From the NCBI GenBank assembly GCA_964035545.1, contig OZ037771.1, positions 13,458,980 to 13,522,979 of the forward strand: a stretch of 64,000 bases of DNA. The letters run 5' to 3'. The notes below the pieces were generated by a model that saw only the letters and a program-made list of their open reading frames with translations, was not told the origin of the DNA and ran no database searches. The translations under genes were made by a program, and so were the position numbers. The stretch comes from Bugula neritina (Eukaryota > Bryozoa > Gymnolaemata > Cheilostomatida > Bugulidae). The stretch's first letter is position 1; every line of letters begins with the position of its first letter. Of the stretch, positions 32,332 to 62,436 are shown piece after piece.

Positions 32332-35300
32332 ATGGAATCTGAAGGTGGAGCATACGTGATCTTTGTTTATCCAATCAGCAACTACCAAAGGTTCCGGAAT
32401 GCCATGATGAGAAACTGTTCCATCTTAGCTAATTATGATGGACGCCTGGTTTGCTCGGCTCCAGAGGTAAGTTGAATATCTTTCATTTGGTGTTTTGTGT
32501 TGTTATATGAATTTGTCAAACATATAGAAATATGAATCACAAGATTGTTAAAACAAAGAAACTATATCGTGCTTTCATGCTAAAAACAGATAGTTGATGA
32601 TATATTATTCATTTATATGGCAAAGATTACTGGTTTGGCCACATATAGATGAGTTTGGCCACCATATAAGTTACTGCTTACATTAAAAACAGAATGTAAT
32701 GCATTTCAAAAGTAACCAAACAATTGTAGTTCACTCTGGAAATGCATACTGCGTAGAGAAATTAATATATTGGTTAGCATTATTCCTCTTTTGTCTGCGT
32801 ACATGCTATGATATTTACTATACAGTAAATGAAGCAGGCAAAACATTTTGAAAGTATGAAGTGAAATGGAAAGAGTTAACTTAGTTGTAAGCAGCTTGTA
32901 CAAGAGATATTGTTATATATAACTGTAAACTGCATGCATATTTAGACTGTTATGTCTCGACTTCGCCAGCTTTGATTTGTAGTATTTACCTGCATGCTGA
33001 ATAAAACATTTAAGTTTATAATACCAATATGTGCTATCAACATAAATTGCAAATCGCTGTTCAACAAACTTGATTTAGAATTTAAAAATATATAGTATTT
33101 TATTGGTAATCTCTCGAAGAATACCAATTTTTTGATCAAAATATAATTTATAGTTCTAAACAAATTTAATTACTCTCTAAATTTCAGACTAGCTTTACTC
33201 ACCTAGAGTCTAGACAATAGTTACAACATTTTATAACTAATTCTTAAGACTATACATATGCTAACGCTGTTTTAAGAAGACTAGCATATAGTTGTTGTAG
33301 AAAGTAATAGAAACCATGCAAACTATTATAGCAGCATAGAAATCTAAAGAAATTATAAAATAATATAAAAAAGTAATTGAACAATGTTGTAGATAGTTCT
33401 ATAATATTGGTATGAGAGGGGAGGGTAAGCTCCCAGTAACTTAATGGCTACAGCACTAATACCTAAGGCTAAATATTTACTTCAAAGGTGACACCTATAG
33501 AAGGAAATTGGAGGACGAATAGAACTGTCGCCATATTGCACTTTGCCACAGCACGTCAGGCTACCAGCTATCTTCAGAGCGAGCCTCTCGTCAAACAGCC
33601 CGACTTCATGGACGGCATGGATGTGTGTATTGTGCAGGCCAAGGGCTATCCACCTCGAGGTATGATTAACAAAATTGTAGAATAGAATAATATAATATAA
33701 TGTATCATATTATAACATTAAATTACATAATATGTTACAATATAGTATGGTATGATATAGTATAGTATAATATAGTATGTTACATTATGATATAATATAG
33801 CATAGTATTTTGTATTATAATGTAATTATATGATTGAATATTATAAGAAATAGTATAATGCAATATAGCAACAATATAATGTAATGTGGTACAACATAAA
33901 ATCATATAATTAAGTATGATATAGTATATTATCATACAAAATTATAAGACATATTATTTAATATGTAGTAGCTTACAATAATATAGTGTAAAGTATCACC
34001 CTGAAACATGCGCAAAGTTATGGGAACTGTAGATAACAGATTGTATAACTGTAAGTTGAATGCTTATTTATGTTCTCTTAGCTAACCTTGCTCAACAAAT
34101 ATTTAATACGTGCAATTCTGAATGCAGAAACCAAGTGATGAGGAAGTTTAATGTTTATTTTCCTACCTGAAGGCTGAAACTCAACAGACTAACAATTATA
34201 TGCTTTCTGTGAGGATATAAGTATTTTACTGATATATGGTTGGTTTAAATTGGCATTCAATATTAAAAGTTTGGTTTTCTTGCAGGAAAAGACTTGTTTG
34301 TACTGGCTGATGTGAACGTCTATGATATGAGAAGATTTGCGGAGGAGTATGTCCCTCAGACAGCAGAAATAAAAAACAATGGCCAGGTAAAACTATCTTT
34401 GTTATTATGTAATATGACTTAGAATAGGTGGTAGTAAGTATATACTACCACCTATTCTAAGTCATATTACATAACAAAGATGAGTCATATATAACTGATT
34501 AACTAAATTATCTACTAAAAAAGATGAGTCATAATATATGACTCATTACTCTAACTACATTATCCACTATCTAAGATTCATGTATACTTGAAAGTTTATA
34601 ATTTTGTAATAACATCAAAAGATTACTTCTTTAGAACTTTGAGGTTTGTAACTTTTACAAAAAATATCTACATACCTGGCATTATAGTCAAAGGTTGGAA
34701 AACAGAAATTTACATCTTAGTAACTTTATTTGTTTTATATTTGTTTTAAAACTTTTTCACATTGAATCTTTGAAATGTTTGCAGTCTTAGAATTTTACAT
34801 GAATTTCAACTTTCAGTAATAAGAAAATTATACATAATTGCAGTGATATTTTTATATTTCTCAATATAATAACTATGTTGTTGAACCCAAGAGTGCATGC
34901 TTTGAATCTTAGTATAATATGGTCATGGGCAGCTTATCAAAATGTTATCTTAAGTTCTCAAGAATTGCACTCAAAGTGATTAAAAACTAATTTATAAGAT
35001 ATGCAGTTGTTATACAACGGATTAGGCTTGCTTTCCTTTGATGTTGAGCAACTCAAATGGGATGAAAAGTTCACTGGTTGATAATAATAATCACTAAAAG
35101 ACTACCTATGAACTTTGGGATATAAAATAAGTATGCAATAAATTGAATGTCAACAATAAAATAGGTTAAATCAATCGAATGTTTCCATTCACTTGAATCC
35201 GTTTGTTCAACTTATATATATAATCTCATTTCCTACATATGCTGACTTTAAGTTCTATAGGTTTAGGCAGCTTAATATAGTAGACAAGACATGGCTTTGA

Positions 35301-35998
35301 TTTCTAACTACATTGTACATGCTACAAAACTCGTTTGGTCCTTAAATCTACAAGCCATACTGCACAAGCATGGGGGAGTGGGGTTGTGCAAAACTATGGA
35401 AAGGCCCTTTCGATTTCTACAATTGAGTAAGCTACAATTTTTACACGCATGCTTCCTATAAAAGTTTATTGCTCTATAGGCATTCATTCTCGCTAGCTAG
35501 CTTCCAAAATATCCATCAAATCAGAAGGAATAAATCAAATACAAGAAGTAAAGCTAACCTACCACTATCAAATCCACAGATAGTTGCTAGAGTTTGGGAG
35601 GAGGTACAAACCCCTACTTACTCAGGGACCACTTCTCCCCATGAAAAGCTGTAGAAGTAATAAACCTTATCACTAACACAGTGTAATACCTGTAGGCTTT
35701 TACTCCTCCAGGTGTTCGTGTCTGCCGCATGTCATAACCCAATAAACCATAGAGGTACTTGGAGACCTAGCCTAATAATCCTAAATCAGTGGGGATCTGA
35801 GGCTGATTACTACTCTTTCTACAACTCTGGTAAGTATAGTATTTTATTTTATTATGAAATATATGTATGCCAGCTACTCCTTTGTTATACTCACTTGATT
35901 TCATCTACGCTATTTATAACCTTTGGTTATAAAGTAAAACTCTTACATAGTTATATAAAGTGTGTGTGTGTGTATGTGTGGTGTGTGTGTGTGTGTGT

Positions 35999-36038
<40 letters not shown>

Positions 36039-36288
36039 GTGTGTATAGTTACAAAGTATAACTGCACATACTTATAAACTATATAATATATGTGTGTGCT
36101 TGTAATGCACTGCACATAAGTCAAGAGCATTTTCTTTGTATTTTTACAGTTGGTATAACAATAATATTATGTCTAGTTAATTGATTAAGTTATATTTCTT
36201 GGTTATAGCTGATTATCAACCACTGAAAGAATTGAGGCAAAGAATTACTAACTCAAATGTCATAGCTATCATGCACAAGTATGAGTGA
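32332..36288 (+). CDS. Tandem DUF1330-domain protein
   Basis: CDS exons 32332-32466, 33488-33659, 34286-34386, 35712-35829 and 36209-36288, giving 201 residues with consistent phases. Two copies of the DUF1330 (dimeric alpha/beta-barrel) fold are visible. The first is residues about 6-100 (AYVIFVYPISNYQRFR, then IEGNWRTNRTVAILHFATA). The second is about 105-201 (LFVLADVNVYDMRRFAEEY, then GTWRPSLIILNQW and SFYNSADYQPLKELR). The pattern of an opening beta strand, YxxY helix, E/G-x-W turn and W/Y-x-S-x-x-Y-x-x-L near the end is typical. The family is common in bacteria as single domains that dimerise; here the two could form an intramolecular dimer. Function unknown. No signal peptide. ATTAAA near 36355. 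Confidence 0.8.
33690..33970. repeat. Degenerate TATAATATAGTATG repeat
   Basis: AT-rich imperfect repeats immediately after the donor of the second coding exon of the DUF1330 gene. Non-coding. Confidence 0.7.
34395..34481. other. Near-perfect intronic hairpin
   Basis: Arms 34395-34436 and 34443-34481 are inverse complements except for a 3-nt gap, with a 6-nt loop. It starts 8 bp after the donor of the third coding exon of the DUF1330 gene. The transcript would form a roughly 40-bp duplex. Confidence 0.85.
35960..36034. repeat. (GT)n microsatellite
   Basis: About 70 bp of GT with a few interruptions in the last intron of the DUF1330 gene. Confidence 0.95.
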
Positions 36289-37229
36289 CATCATCAGTTT
36301 TGTGAAGAACCATCTACAAACCTAAAATTGTAGCTCTCCTGGTACATAGTGCTTTATTAAAAAAAGTTCCATGAAATTTTTTATAATTAAACACTCGAAA
36401 TAAAATATAAATTTATTTTTATTAGTGTACGTTTTAGTTTTTTATGATTTTCTATTTTTAATGTTGTGAATGCAGTTGGTTGATGGTGCTTTTTTAACCC
36501 CAAATACATTTGTAATAAAAAAGTGTTTATATTTTTGAACAATACTAAGCTTTTGAGTTTCTTCACTAAGACTACTAGCACAATACGAAGGCATGAAACA
36601 ATCTGAATGTACAATAGCTGTTCACCGATCATCAAAACATTTATTAGTAACCAAAACTTTAACAAAATCATTATATATAATACTTTTTTCATACTTTCTT
36701 TGAAAGAAAACCACCATTCACATCTATGGCATTGAGAGAGTTTCTGGCAATGAACTACGGAAATATTCCAGATATTTGAATACTTGATCAAGTTTCTACA
36801 TGAATAAGACTAGAGTTGTGAATATTTTATATCATTGGATACTCATGTTAAAAGACAAGAAATTCCTGACTCAACATATAAAATATGATAAATCATTTAT
36901 TGATTGAGTAAATGTTGTGTATTTCACTCATTCAGACGACTGACCAACATTTTCAAGTTAAAAACACAAAATAAATCTAAACTTTACACTCAAGTTTTCC
37001 AGGGAAGAGAGAGAACAATCCCTAGTCAAGCAGCCAGTTTCTAGACTGCCAACATTATGCAATGAGCTGTGTAATAAATAAGAAACCAAAAAATAACAAA
37101 AATAGGAAACAATCTACAAGGAATAACTATACGCTCAGAATGGAAGCATGGATTCAAAATGCAAATGCTTTACGATTTAACCTGCCAGTAAAATATGAAG
37201 ATGAAAAAATTGGAGTTATCCCACATCCG
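36289..37229. other. Convergent 3' intergenic region
   Basis: Lies between the DUF1330 gene (+) and STIM (-). ATTAAA at about 36355 may end the former. AATAAA on the minus strand at 36896-36901 may end STIM. The AT-rich ORFs here show no family resemblance. Confidence 0.45.
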
Positions 37230-55230
<18,001 letters not shown>

Positions 55231-57041
55231 TACTGTCTCGTACTGCTTGCCAGATTCAGCAAATTCACAGGATGTAGTTCAGCATTGTGACATTTTTATC
55301 AATGCTACCTAAAATTATTTTAAAAGAAAGTAACCACAAATCAACATATTTCTTGGAATGTTGTTAAATAAAATATTGTTGTTTCATCACTGAACGTTCG
55401 TAATTATTAACACCTGAAAACATAATTGACAAGCTTATACTAAGAATTTTCTATTTTACACTCTCTGGTTATACACTCTTTGATTATACAGATAAATATG
55501 AACGTTTAGTTTTACAACTGCAAACAAATCATAATGAGTTACTTGATTGCAGTCATGTCAGATTCAGTTCAATCAGAGGAACTAACCAAACAAGTGACAT
55601 GATATAAATAGTCGTAAATTTCAGAAGGAGCAGTGACCAAAACAGTAAATAAACATTTATATTTTTATTAATGGAATACAATAACAAACTTAATAAATAA
55701 ATTATAAAAATTAAAATCAGCAGAAGAATGACTGATTTCCAATAAGACGATTATCATCGCCATGATTTTGAAGCAACACAAAATAATTTACAAAGCTTAA
55801 GACCTGCTGATAGACAAGACTAGCTGAAGGTTGCTGATCATAATCTCAAAGTGATAGAGCAATCGAAATGAATTAAGTTATAACTTTAACTAAAATTTCA
55901 GTCTTGTAAAACAAGTCTAATGCTAGCATTTGAAGAAACAAGAGCAGCAATGTAAATGATTTTTGAAACTCATAACTGAGAATCTATTTTAGCGTTGAAT
56001 TATAAAAAGGAATATGAATGTAACTACTAACTGAGCATATGGACATGGATGAATGTATGTTTTAATTTACGCTTGTTTTCATTCAAGTTTGAATCAAGGT
56101 TCAAAAGATAAGGAATTCATGTACATTCTCTACTTAATTTAACATGAAGCAGCAGACAATTAGATGTTTATCATGTTTACTGATGATAGTAATAGTAATG
56201 CCTAATGGTAATTTTAACCATGACATTTAATTTTACTTATGCCTTTTAGTTTTAGTTTTAAACTTTTCCTTCTAGCAATTTGAATTTACTATATTTTACT
56301 TTTACTCACTTAATTTTATTATAAACTTGAAGCTAAACTAAAACGTGAAGTAAAAATTTTAAGTTTAACTTCAAGCTTAGCAATAACTCTAACCTAAAGG
56401 CTGAAAGCAAAAGTTAAAGTAAAAGTTAAGTTAGTTAGGTCTAAAGCATACATTTACAATAACAACTATAATATAGTTATAAGTTATAAAATAAAAATTC
56501 AAGTTCAAGATCATCATGATTATGATTGTCACTTTGACTTCAAGGTAATGTAATTGCAACACTAACAGTAACTGTTAGACTTAGTCAGTAACTTAGTGTT
56601 ACTGTAACACTTTGACTTACACTTACAGTTACTGTAGCACCAAATTTAACTATAACTTATGAATTATGAGTAGTCAATATATAACTAACTTGAAAAAAAC
56701 TCTAAAATTAAGGCTTGCGTATATTACCACAATTCATATTAGGTTCACCACGAACATCAGTGAGTAGGTACTGAAACTGCAAGTTAAAAAATCTATGCAG
56801 CTTGTGCGGCACTGACTGTCACTGAGATACTCCTCCAACTACGAGACAGGATTTTGCGAAAATGAGAAAATAATTATTGGTGTTAACGGAAACAAAACGA
56901 ACTGAGTGTTAGACTAATTTACTACATATAGAAATCTTCGTGTTGTTTAATATAAAGTACGCTTAATATCTTTGCCCTGAAAAGGGCTAATGAAGCAAGT
57001 AAATTTGTTGGACAAAGGTACACGTGGTAACAACAACAAAA
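55231..57041. promoter_or_regulatory. Divergent intergenic region STIM/SRA1
   Basis: 1.8 kb between the STIM start (minus) and the SRA1 start (plus), AT-rich, with degenerate AGTTAAAGTAAAA-type repeats (about 56270-56480) and an ACTTACAGTTACTGT repeat (56560-56640). Promoters of both genes should lie here; I cannot place them precisely. Confidence 0.4.
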
Positions 57042-60000
57042 ATGGAGGATCGTGGCAATCACAGTAGCAATGTATTACCAGGTAGTTTAAATTTTAATCG
57101 AAATATTTAGATTTTAATTGATTAAGAGTAATAACTGTTGACTAAATGTTTCATGCAAAAATTTTGATTATCAAATTTCTAAATTGTTTTATTATATGTA
57201 TCCTAATATTAATAAGTACTAACGTAACTCACTAACAGTAACTCAAACTGAAACTCTAACTGTACGGCTACGGGTGTATACATAATACTGTATAGTACTA
57301 CTAGTACTAGTACTACTACTAGTAGTACTACTAGTACTAGTACTATTAGTGACAGTGTAATACTAGTAGTAGTACTAGTAGTAGTATTAGTGCATTAGTA
57401 ATATTAGTAAACCTACTGATAACTGCTACTACTAGTAGTTACGGGCAGTAGTAGTCTTAGAGTTAGTCTATTACTATTACTATGTCTATTAGTAGTAGCC
57501 TTAGGCTTAGGCGTTCGTCAGTCGTTGAGTGTCACTGACTGTCAGTGTCACTCTCAGTCCCACCATTACTATGGGTCATGGATGACACACCATATGTGCG
57601 GGTGTATGCTTGGAAAATAATATATGGAGGACATGCTGTTGCCCTTGTATGTTTTCCCCTCTCCACGTCGCTGACGAAGCTAACGGAATAGCATGGCCAT
57701 GAGCGGGGCTTTTGCAATTTGAGTTTGGCACCAACGCCGTCGCAGAAGCTGCCAGAGCGAGGTTGTAAACAACGAATAACTCCAGATTTGTTCACGGGCG
57801 TTTACTCTCCAAGCCTTTTCCATTGGTGGGTATTGCCGCAATATAGCGAAAGTTTCAGATCAGAGTTTTTCTTGTAGAAGTAGATGAGCCCGTCTTCCAT
57901 ATGAGCCTCATCTGCCTCTTAGAAGTAATTATGATGAGATTAAGTTATAAGTGATAACTAAAAGTCAATAAGTATAACTATAGTCTATAAGTATTCGGTG
58001 AATTGCAGAATTATCATTACTACTAGTATTACTATTAGTATTACTAGGTGACACTGAGAGTGAGTTAAACTTGAAAATCATAGTCATAATGATGATAAAA
58101 CTAATCGTAAAAGTAAAACTTTCTTCGATTCTAAAACTAAAAGTGAGTAAAACAGTTCTACTAAAACTAAAAGTTAATGGAATTGTAATAGTTTCAGTAA
58201 TGTTAATACAATGTGAAAGTGAAAGTTTATGTCTAATAGTAATACTAATACTAACAATAATAGTGATGCTGTAATGGCCATATTAATACTTAATAATTTT
58301 CCTTATATTGCTAATAGTATTATGCTAGCATTCCTATCACATTGACTTTTAGTTTTACTTTATTTAAATGTAATAGTAATACTAATAGTAATACTAATAG
58401 TATAGTAATACTAATAGTATAGTAATACTAATAGTAATAGTATAAGTATTACTCATAGTGATACTTTTACTATTAGTATTACATTTTGATTTAGTTTTAC
58501 TATTACTAATTTATATTAACTCACAAAATTTTTGCTAACTCGAATAAGTTAATTTTCCTATCATGCTAGTTAATAAGAAGTTGCAAGTAAAATCTCCATA
58601 ATTCTGAAATTTATTAATAATCGACTGCATTTAAAGAGTTGTGGTGGCATAAATGTTTCGTAAAAATTCTTTGAGTTTTTGTTTTGAGCGACAAGTTGAC
58701 TTTTTCATGTAAAAGTATGTTGAGTTTCTTCAAAAAACTTTGCCATTTCTTTAGGAAATCATGCGCGGGGATGGAACGATCCTCCCCAGTTTATGTATGA
58801 TGCACAGAAACAGGCCGGCACCATTACAGCCTCCAATCCGCTCGCTACTAACAAGCGTGTCGGACATAATTTATCCTCGACTGCTGCTCAAAACATTTCC
58901 ACTGTAACGCATACAGGTAGGTTGTCTATGTGTGAGGATCCATCAGTCTTTCTGATTGGCTGAGACTAAGTACATTGCATATACTGAACAACTTACATGG
59001 CCACAATTTATATATGATTTAAATCCATTTAATATATTTCAAGGTCAAATGATATGTTGTTTGAGCATTTTTCAATAATGTTTCTGTAATTTACAGCCAA
59101 TAATATGTTGATTAAAATTCACATTTTCTATCCTGATGAATGTCAAGTTTAAAGGATCACACTTCTGTTGACTTGCGCTTTACTTGGAGCTGTCTTCCAG
59201 TTATAAACATTTACCGTATCCTGTAGGTGTTGCCCCACCATCAGCTATGTTAGCCTCTGTACCAATATTAAACATGCCAGCCAAGTCTGAGACTGCGGCG
59301 AGTACACCCAGTAAAGCAGAGGCTGAGATTGTGGCACCTGAAATAGCAGACGACGGGGAACTCTGCCAGTACTGCACTCGCTGTTTCTCCACCTCACTTC
59401 AGAGTCTACAGGATAGGGATAAGTTAGAGGTTCGTCTTCCCTTGTTTGTGTATACATTTCCTGCGTATAGTAGAATGTAGTTTGTTTTCTTTTTAATTTC
59501 TGCTAATTTAGTAGTCAATCTGATATAGTAGTGAGATTGATGTAGTAATAGTAAAAATAGCTGTAGTAGTAGTGGTGGCGGCGGCGGCAGCAGTAGTAGT
59601 ACTAGTAGTAGTAGTGGTAGTAATAGCATTGGTGGTGGTGGTGGTGGAAGTGGTGGTGGTGGCGGCGACAGCAGTAGCAGTAATAGTACTAGTAGTAGTA
59701 GTGGTAGTGGTGGTAGTAGCAGCAGTAGTAGTACTAGTAGTAGTAACAGCAGTAGTAGTAGTAGTAATAGCATTGGTGGCGGTAGTGGAAGTGGTGGTGG
59801 TACCTGTAGTAGCCACACTTGGGAGTTGTCTACTACCAGTTACAGAGTAGATAACTACGAATTTCGCTGCTGGTTTTTCAACAACGAATTATCAAAATTA
59901 TTCTCAAGGGAACTTCAACAAAAGCTCTGCTCTACTTGAAACATTGAATCAATCACGTATACTAGTGTCATGTAATAACTTTGTGTGCTATAGATGAGAT

Positions 60001-60427
60001 TGGCCAATGATATTACTAAACGGATAAAGATATTCCAGCAGTCTTGGTCTTCTGGCAAGATTTCAGCCAAAGCTAAGCCAAACTGCGCCAGACTGTGTAG
60101 AGGTGGGTGTATATGATGTGCTGGCTAATCGGACAGGGGGTTGTAGTGTGCTTTTCTCTTCAATTTCCATCAACATCTTTCTTGTCAACTTGTTTAACTA
60201 GAGATGTATGGTTTACACACTGTCTGGTATATATATTTTTCTGATATATCAAATACTTTCAACAAACGATATGTTACGGTGTTTCTAATGACTTTACAGC
60301 TCTAGAACTAGAGGAATATGCCGCCGCACACGACATCCACCTGCAACTGATGACCGACCACGTGTCAGAGGTCAGTCAGTGGATGGTCGGCATCAAGAAG
60401 ATGATACAGGCAGGCAACTCCTCATAG
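57042..60427 (+). CDS. SRA1: SRA1 (steroid receptor RNA activator protein)
   Basis: Exons 57042-57081, 58755-58916, 59227-59429, 59994-60102 and 60300-60427; 213 residues with consistent phases. An N-terminal GWNDPPQF motif (residues 19-26) and the C-terminal helical domain ending in [10 protein letters not shown] and [10 protein letters not shown] (about 177-200) match the SRA1 family. The middle (69-115) is Ala/Ser/Pro-rich, as in other family members. In vertebrates the locus yields both a non-coding RNA coactivator and this protein; the C-terminal domain is a helical bundle. Exon 3 has a weak donor (GAG|GTTCGT). Intron 3 carries a long (TAG)n tract. AATAAA at 61154-61159. Confidence 0.9.
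57290..57490. repeat. TACTAG self-complementary repeat
   Basis: Interrupted ACTAGT/AGTACT units in SRA1 intron 1, able to fold on themselves. Confidence 0.8.
58360..58495. repeat. TAATACTAATAG repeat
   Basis: Imperfect hexamer/dodecamer repeat in SRA1 intron 1. Confidence 0.8.
59560..59805. repeat. (TAG/TGG)n trinucleotide repeat
   Basis: About 245 bp of AGT/GGT/GGC triplets in SRA1 intron 3, with an internal duplication containing taatagcattggtggyggt (59620 and 59765). Long ORFs across it are artefacts. Confidence 0.95.
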
Positions 60428-61327
60428 CCTGTGGTCTTGCTCACACAGCTCCTAGGTAGTACTGCATTTACACAGACCCTTCGTATAAACTTAGCTTCTC
60501 ACCTAGCCTGAATTCCTAACAGAAGTCAGATCATGATCTTGGTCTCGCAGGTGCTGTCCCGTAAACATTTTTAGCCTTTAGGTGTCTTGCCATTCAAGAC
60601 TATAAAGATGTAATTTATCTTTATGCTATAGTTAAATGCTATTGAATTATCTAACTAACTTCATTAGTAATATACGAAATACAATCACAGTGTATTTGAC
60701 TTGAAAATTTGGCATAAATTTTCATAAAATGATAAAGTTTTAGGAAGAATTTTTTGCATATTATTCTTTATATCTTGAAATTGGTTTTAATATTTTGTCA
60801 CAAACCGCAAATTTGTAGGACTAAACATTTCATTTTGCTATTAACTAATAACACGCTTCTAAACTGACACTACTGGTATATATTTTGCCTAAGTTTCTTC
60901 ATATTTCAATCTGCTCAGTCTTGTTATACTTGAGAAGTTGTGTTCCCTGTCATGTCAGGCTAAAACCAACCAGCTGGTTAATGTCTTGAAATTTAAAGTT
61001 GTTTGCTTTGTTATACATAGGATTCGATTTTTTATACATTCGGATTGGTGCTTCACTAATTATTTTATAATGATTTGTATCATCGTATTTTCAATAGATT
61101 GACTATTCTTAGTTTTTTTACTTTTGGAATAATAATAAGCCAATAATCAGATCAATAAATGTTACCCTGGTGATACAGCCATCTTCTGCTTTTACCCTCT
61201 GACTCCAGTAAAGTAATATCTCTACCTGTTCTTGCCTCGTAAGCTTTCTTTTTAGATTCTAAATTAGTATCAACTTTCATTGTGATAATTCGGCACTTAT
61301 GTTGTTGAAGAACGAGTCATGTAAGAG

Positions 61328-61491
61328 GTAGGTGAAGTAATGGAGAGAATGAGAAAAGCCTGTGTTCTAGATATGAAATGTAACAAAAGAAGTTCTGTTC
61401 TTAAGAGAATTTTAACCTGTGCCCCAAACTAAAATTTAATAAATTCATTAAAGAACTTAGGCTATCTCAATTTCTCCGCTACTGCTCCTAA
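61328..61491. mobile_element. Small MITE family D, copy 4
   Basis: GTAGGTGAAGTAATGGAGAGA at the left and TTTCTCCGCTACTGCTCCTA at the right, 164 bp, 3' of SRA1. Confidence 0.65.
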
Positions 61492-62436
61492 ATGTCAAGT
61501 TTTCCTGATAGTTCCCAGAAATCATCTATTAGAAATGCTCATGACAACAAATAATAATATATTAACTACCAGTAAAGGCTTCTTGAGTAATACCAGGCAT
61601 ATATTTCTATTTTCATGTTCATGCATACAGCACTTGGCGACAATTTAAACATAATATTGCAAACAAATAATATTTATTTCCAATTGTTCATGAGTTTCCT
61701 GGAAGCATAATATAATTTTGAATACAGCAATTACTTTTGCAATGTTTGTTTGACTCTTGTCCTTTTGGACTTTTTGAAGCATCAATTATATAATGATATT
61801 AATAGTCCAGCTGTTCTATTGAATAAATTTATGGTAAATGATTATATACCTACTTGCTATTTATTACAGCATGGAATGCTACAGTCAGTACATTTATATT
61901 TCATAGTGTTGGTTTATCCTGGGTAGGTGTACATTATATGGTCTGTCCAATTAAACAGTGGGGTGACAGTTAACCATTACTTTTAATACAGCTGATGATC
62001 AGCAGGTAAATAAAGAAGCAATTTGCTTCCAAACACAAGGTTGTTACAACAAGACTGACCTCTAGTTTCAGATGTGCCAATATTTGACGCAGTCCTCAAG
62101 TACGACCAAGGCATAAAATAAAAACATGTGATCTCTCATATCATAGCATTAAGTTAGAATAATTGAATGGTTATTAGATGTTTTTTACCAGCCATTGAAA
62201 GGATTAAAGGTTTCTAAAGAGAAAACAGGCAATGTATAATTACATTATATCCTATCATAAACAATTATTATTCCGATTATATCATGTAATGTATAAATAC
62301 AACATGGCTTTATAGATTTTAGATATAATAATATGCTAACATACATGCCTACATTATACTAGTGAACACATTTACAATACATGATAGCAAGTTCGCTATC
62401 ATGGAGAGTTAATATAAATGTCGGACATGTTGAATT

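Noticed and set aside
36387-36791. Minus-strand ORF of 134 codons downstream of STIM
   Set aside because: AT-driven composition, no recognisable domain; the HCQKLSQCHRC stretch alone is too short to call a zinc finger.
57532-57795. Minus-strand ORF of 87 codons in SRA1 intron 1
   Set aside because: No recognised family, no splice context and next to simple repeats; kept only as a curiosity because it is GC-richer than its surroundings.
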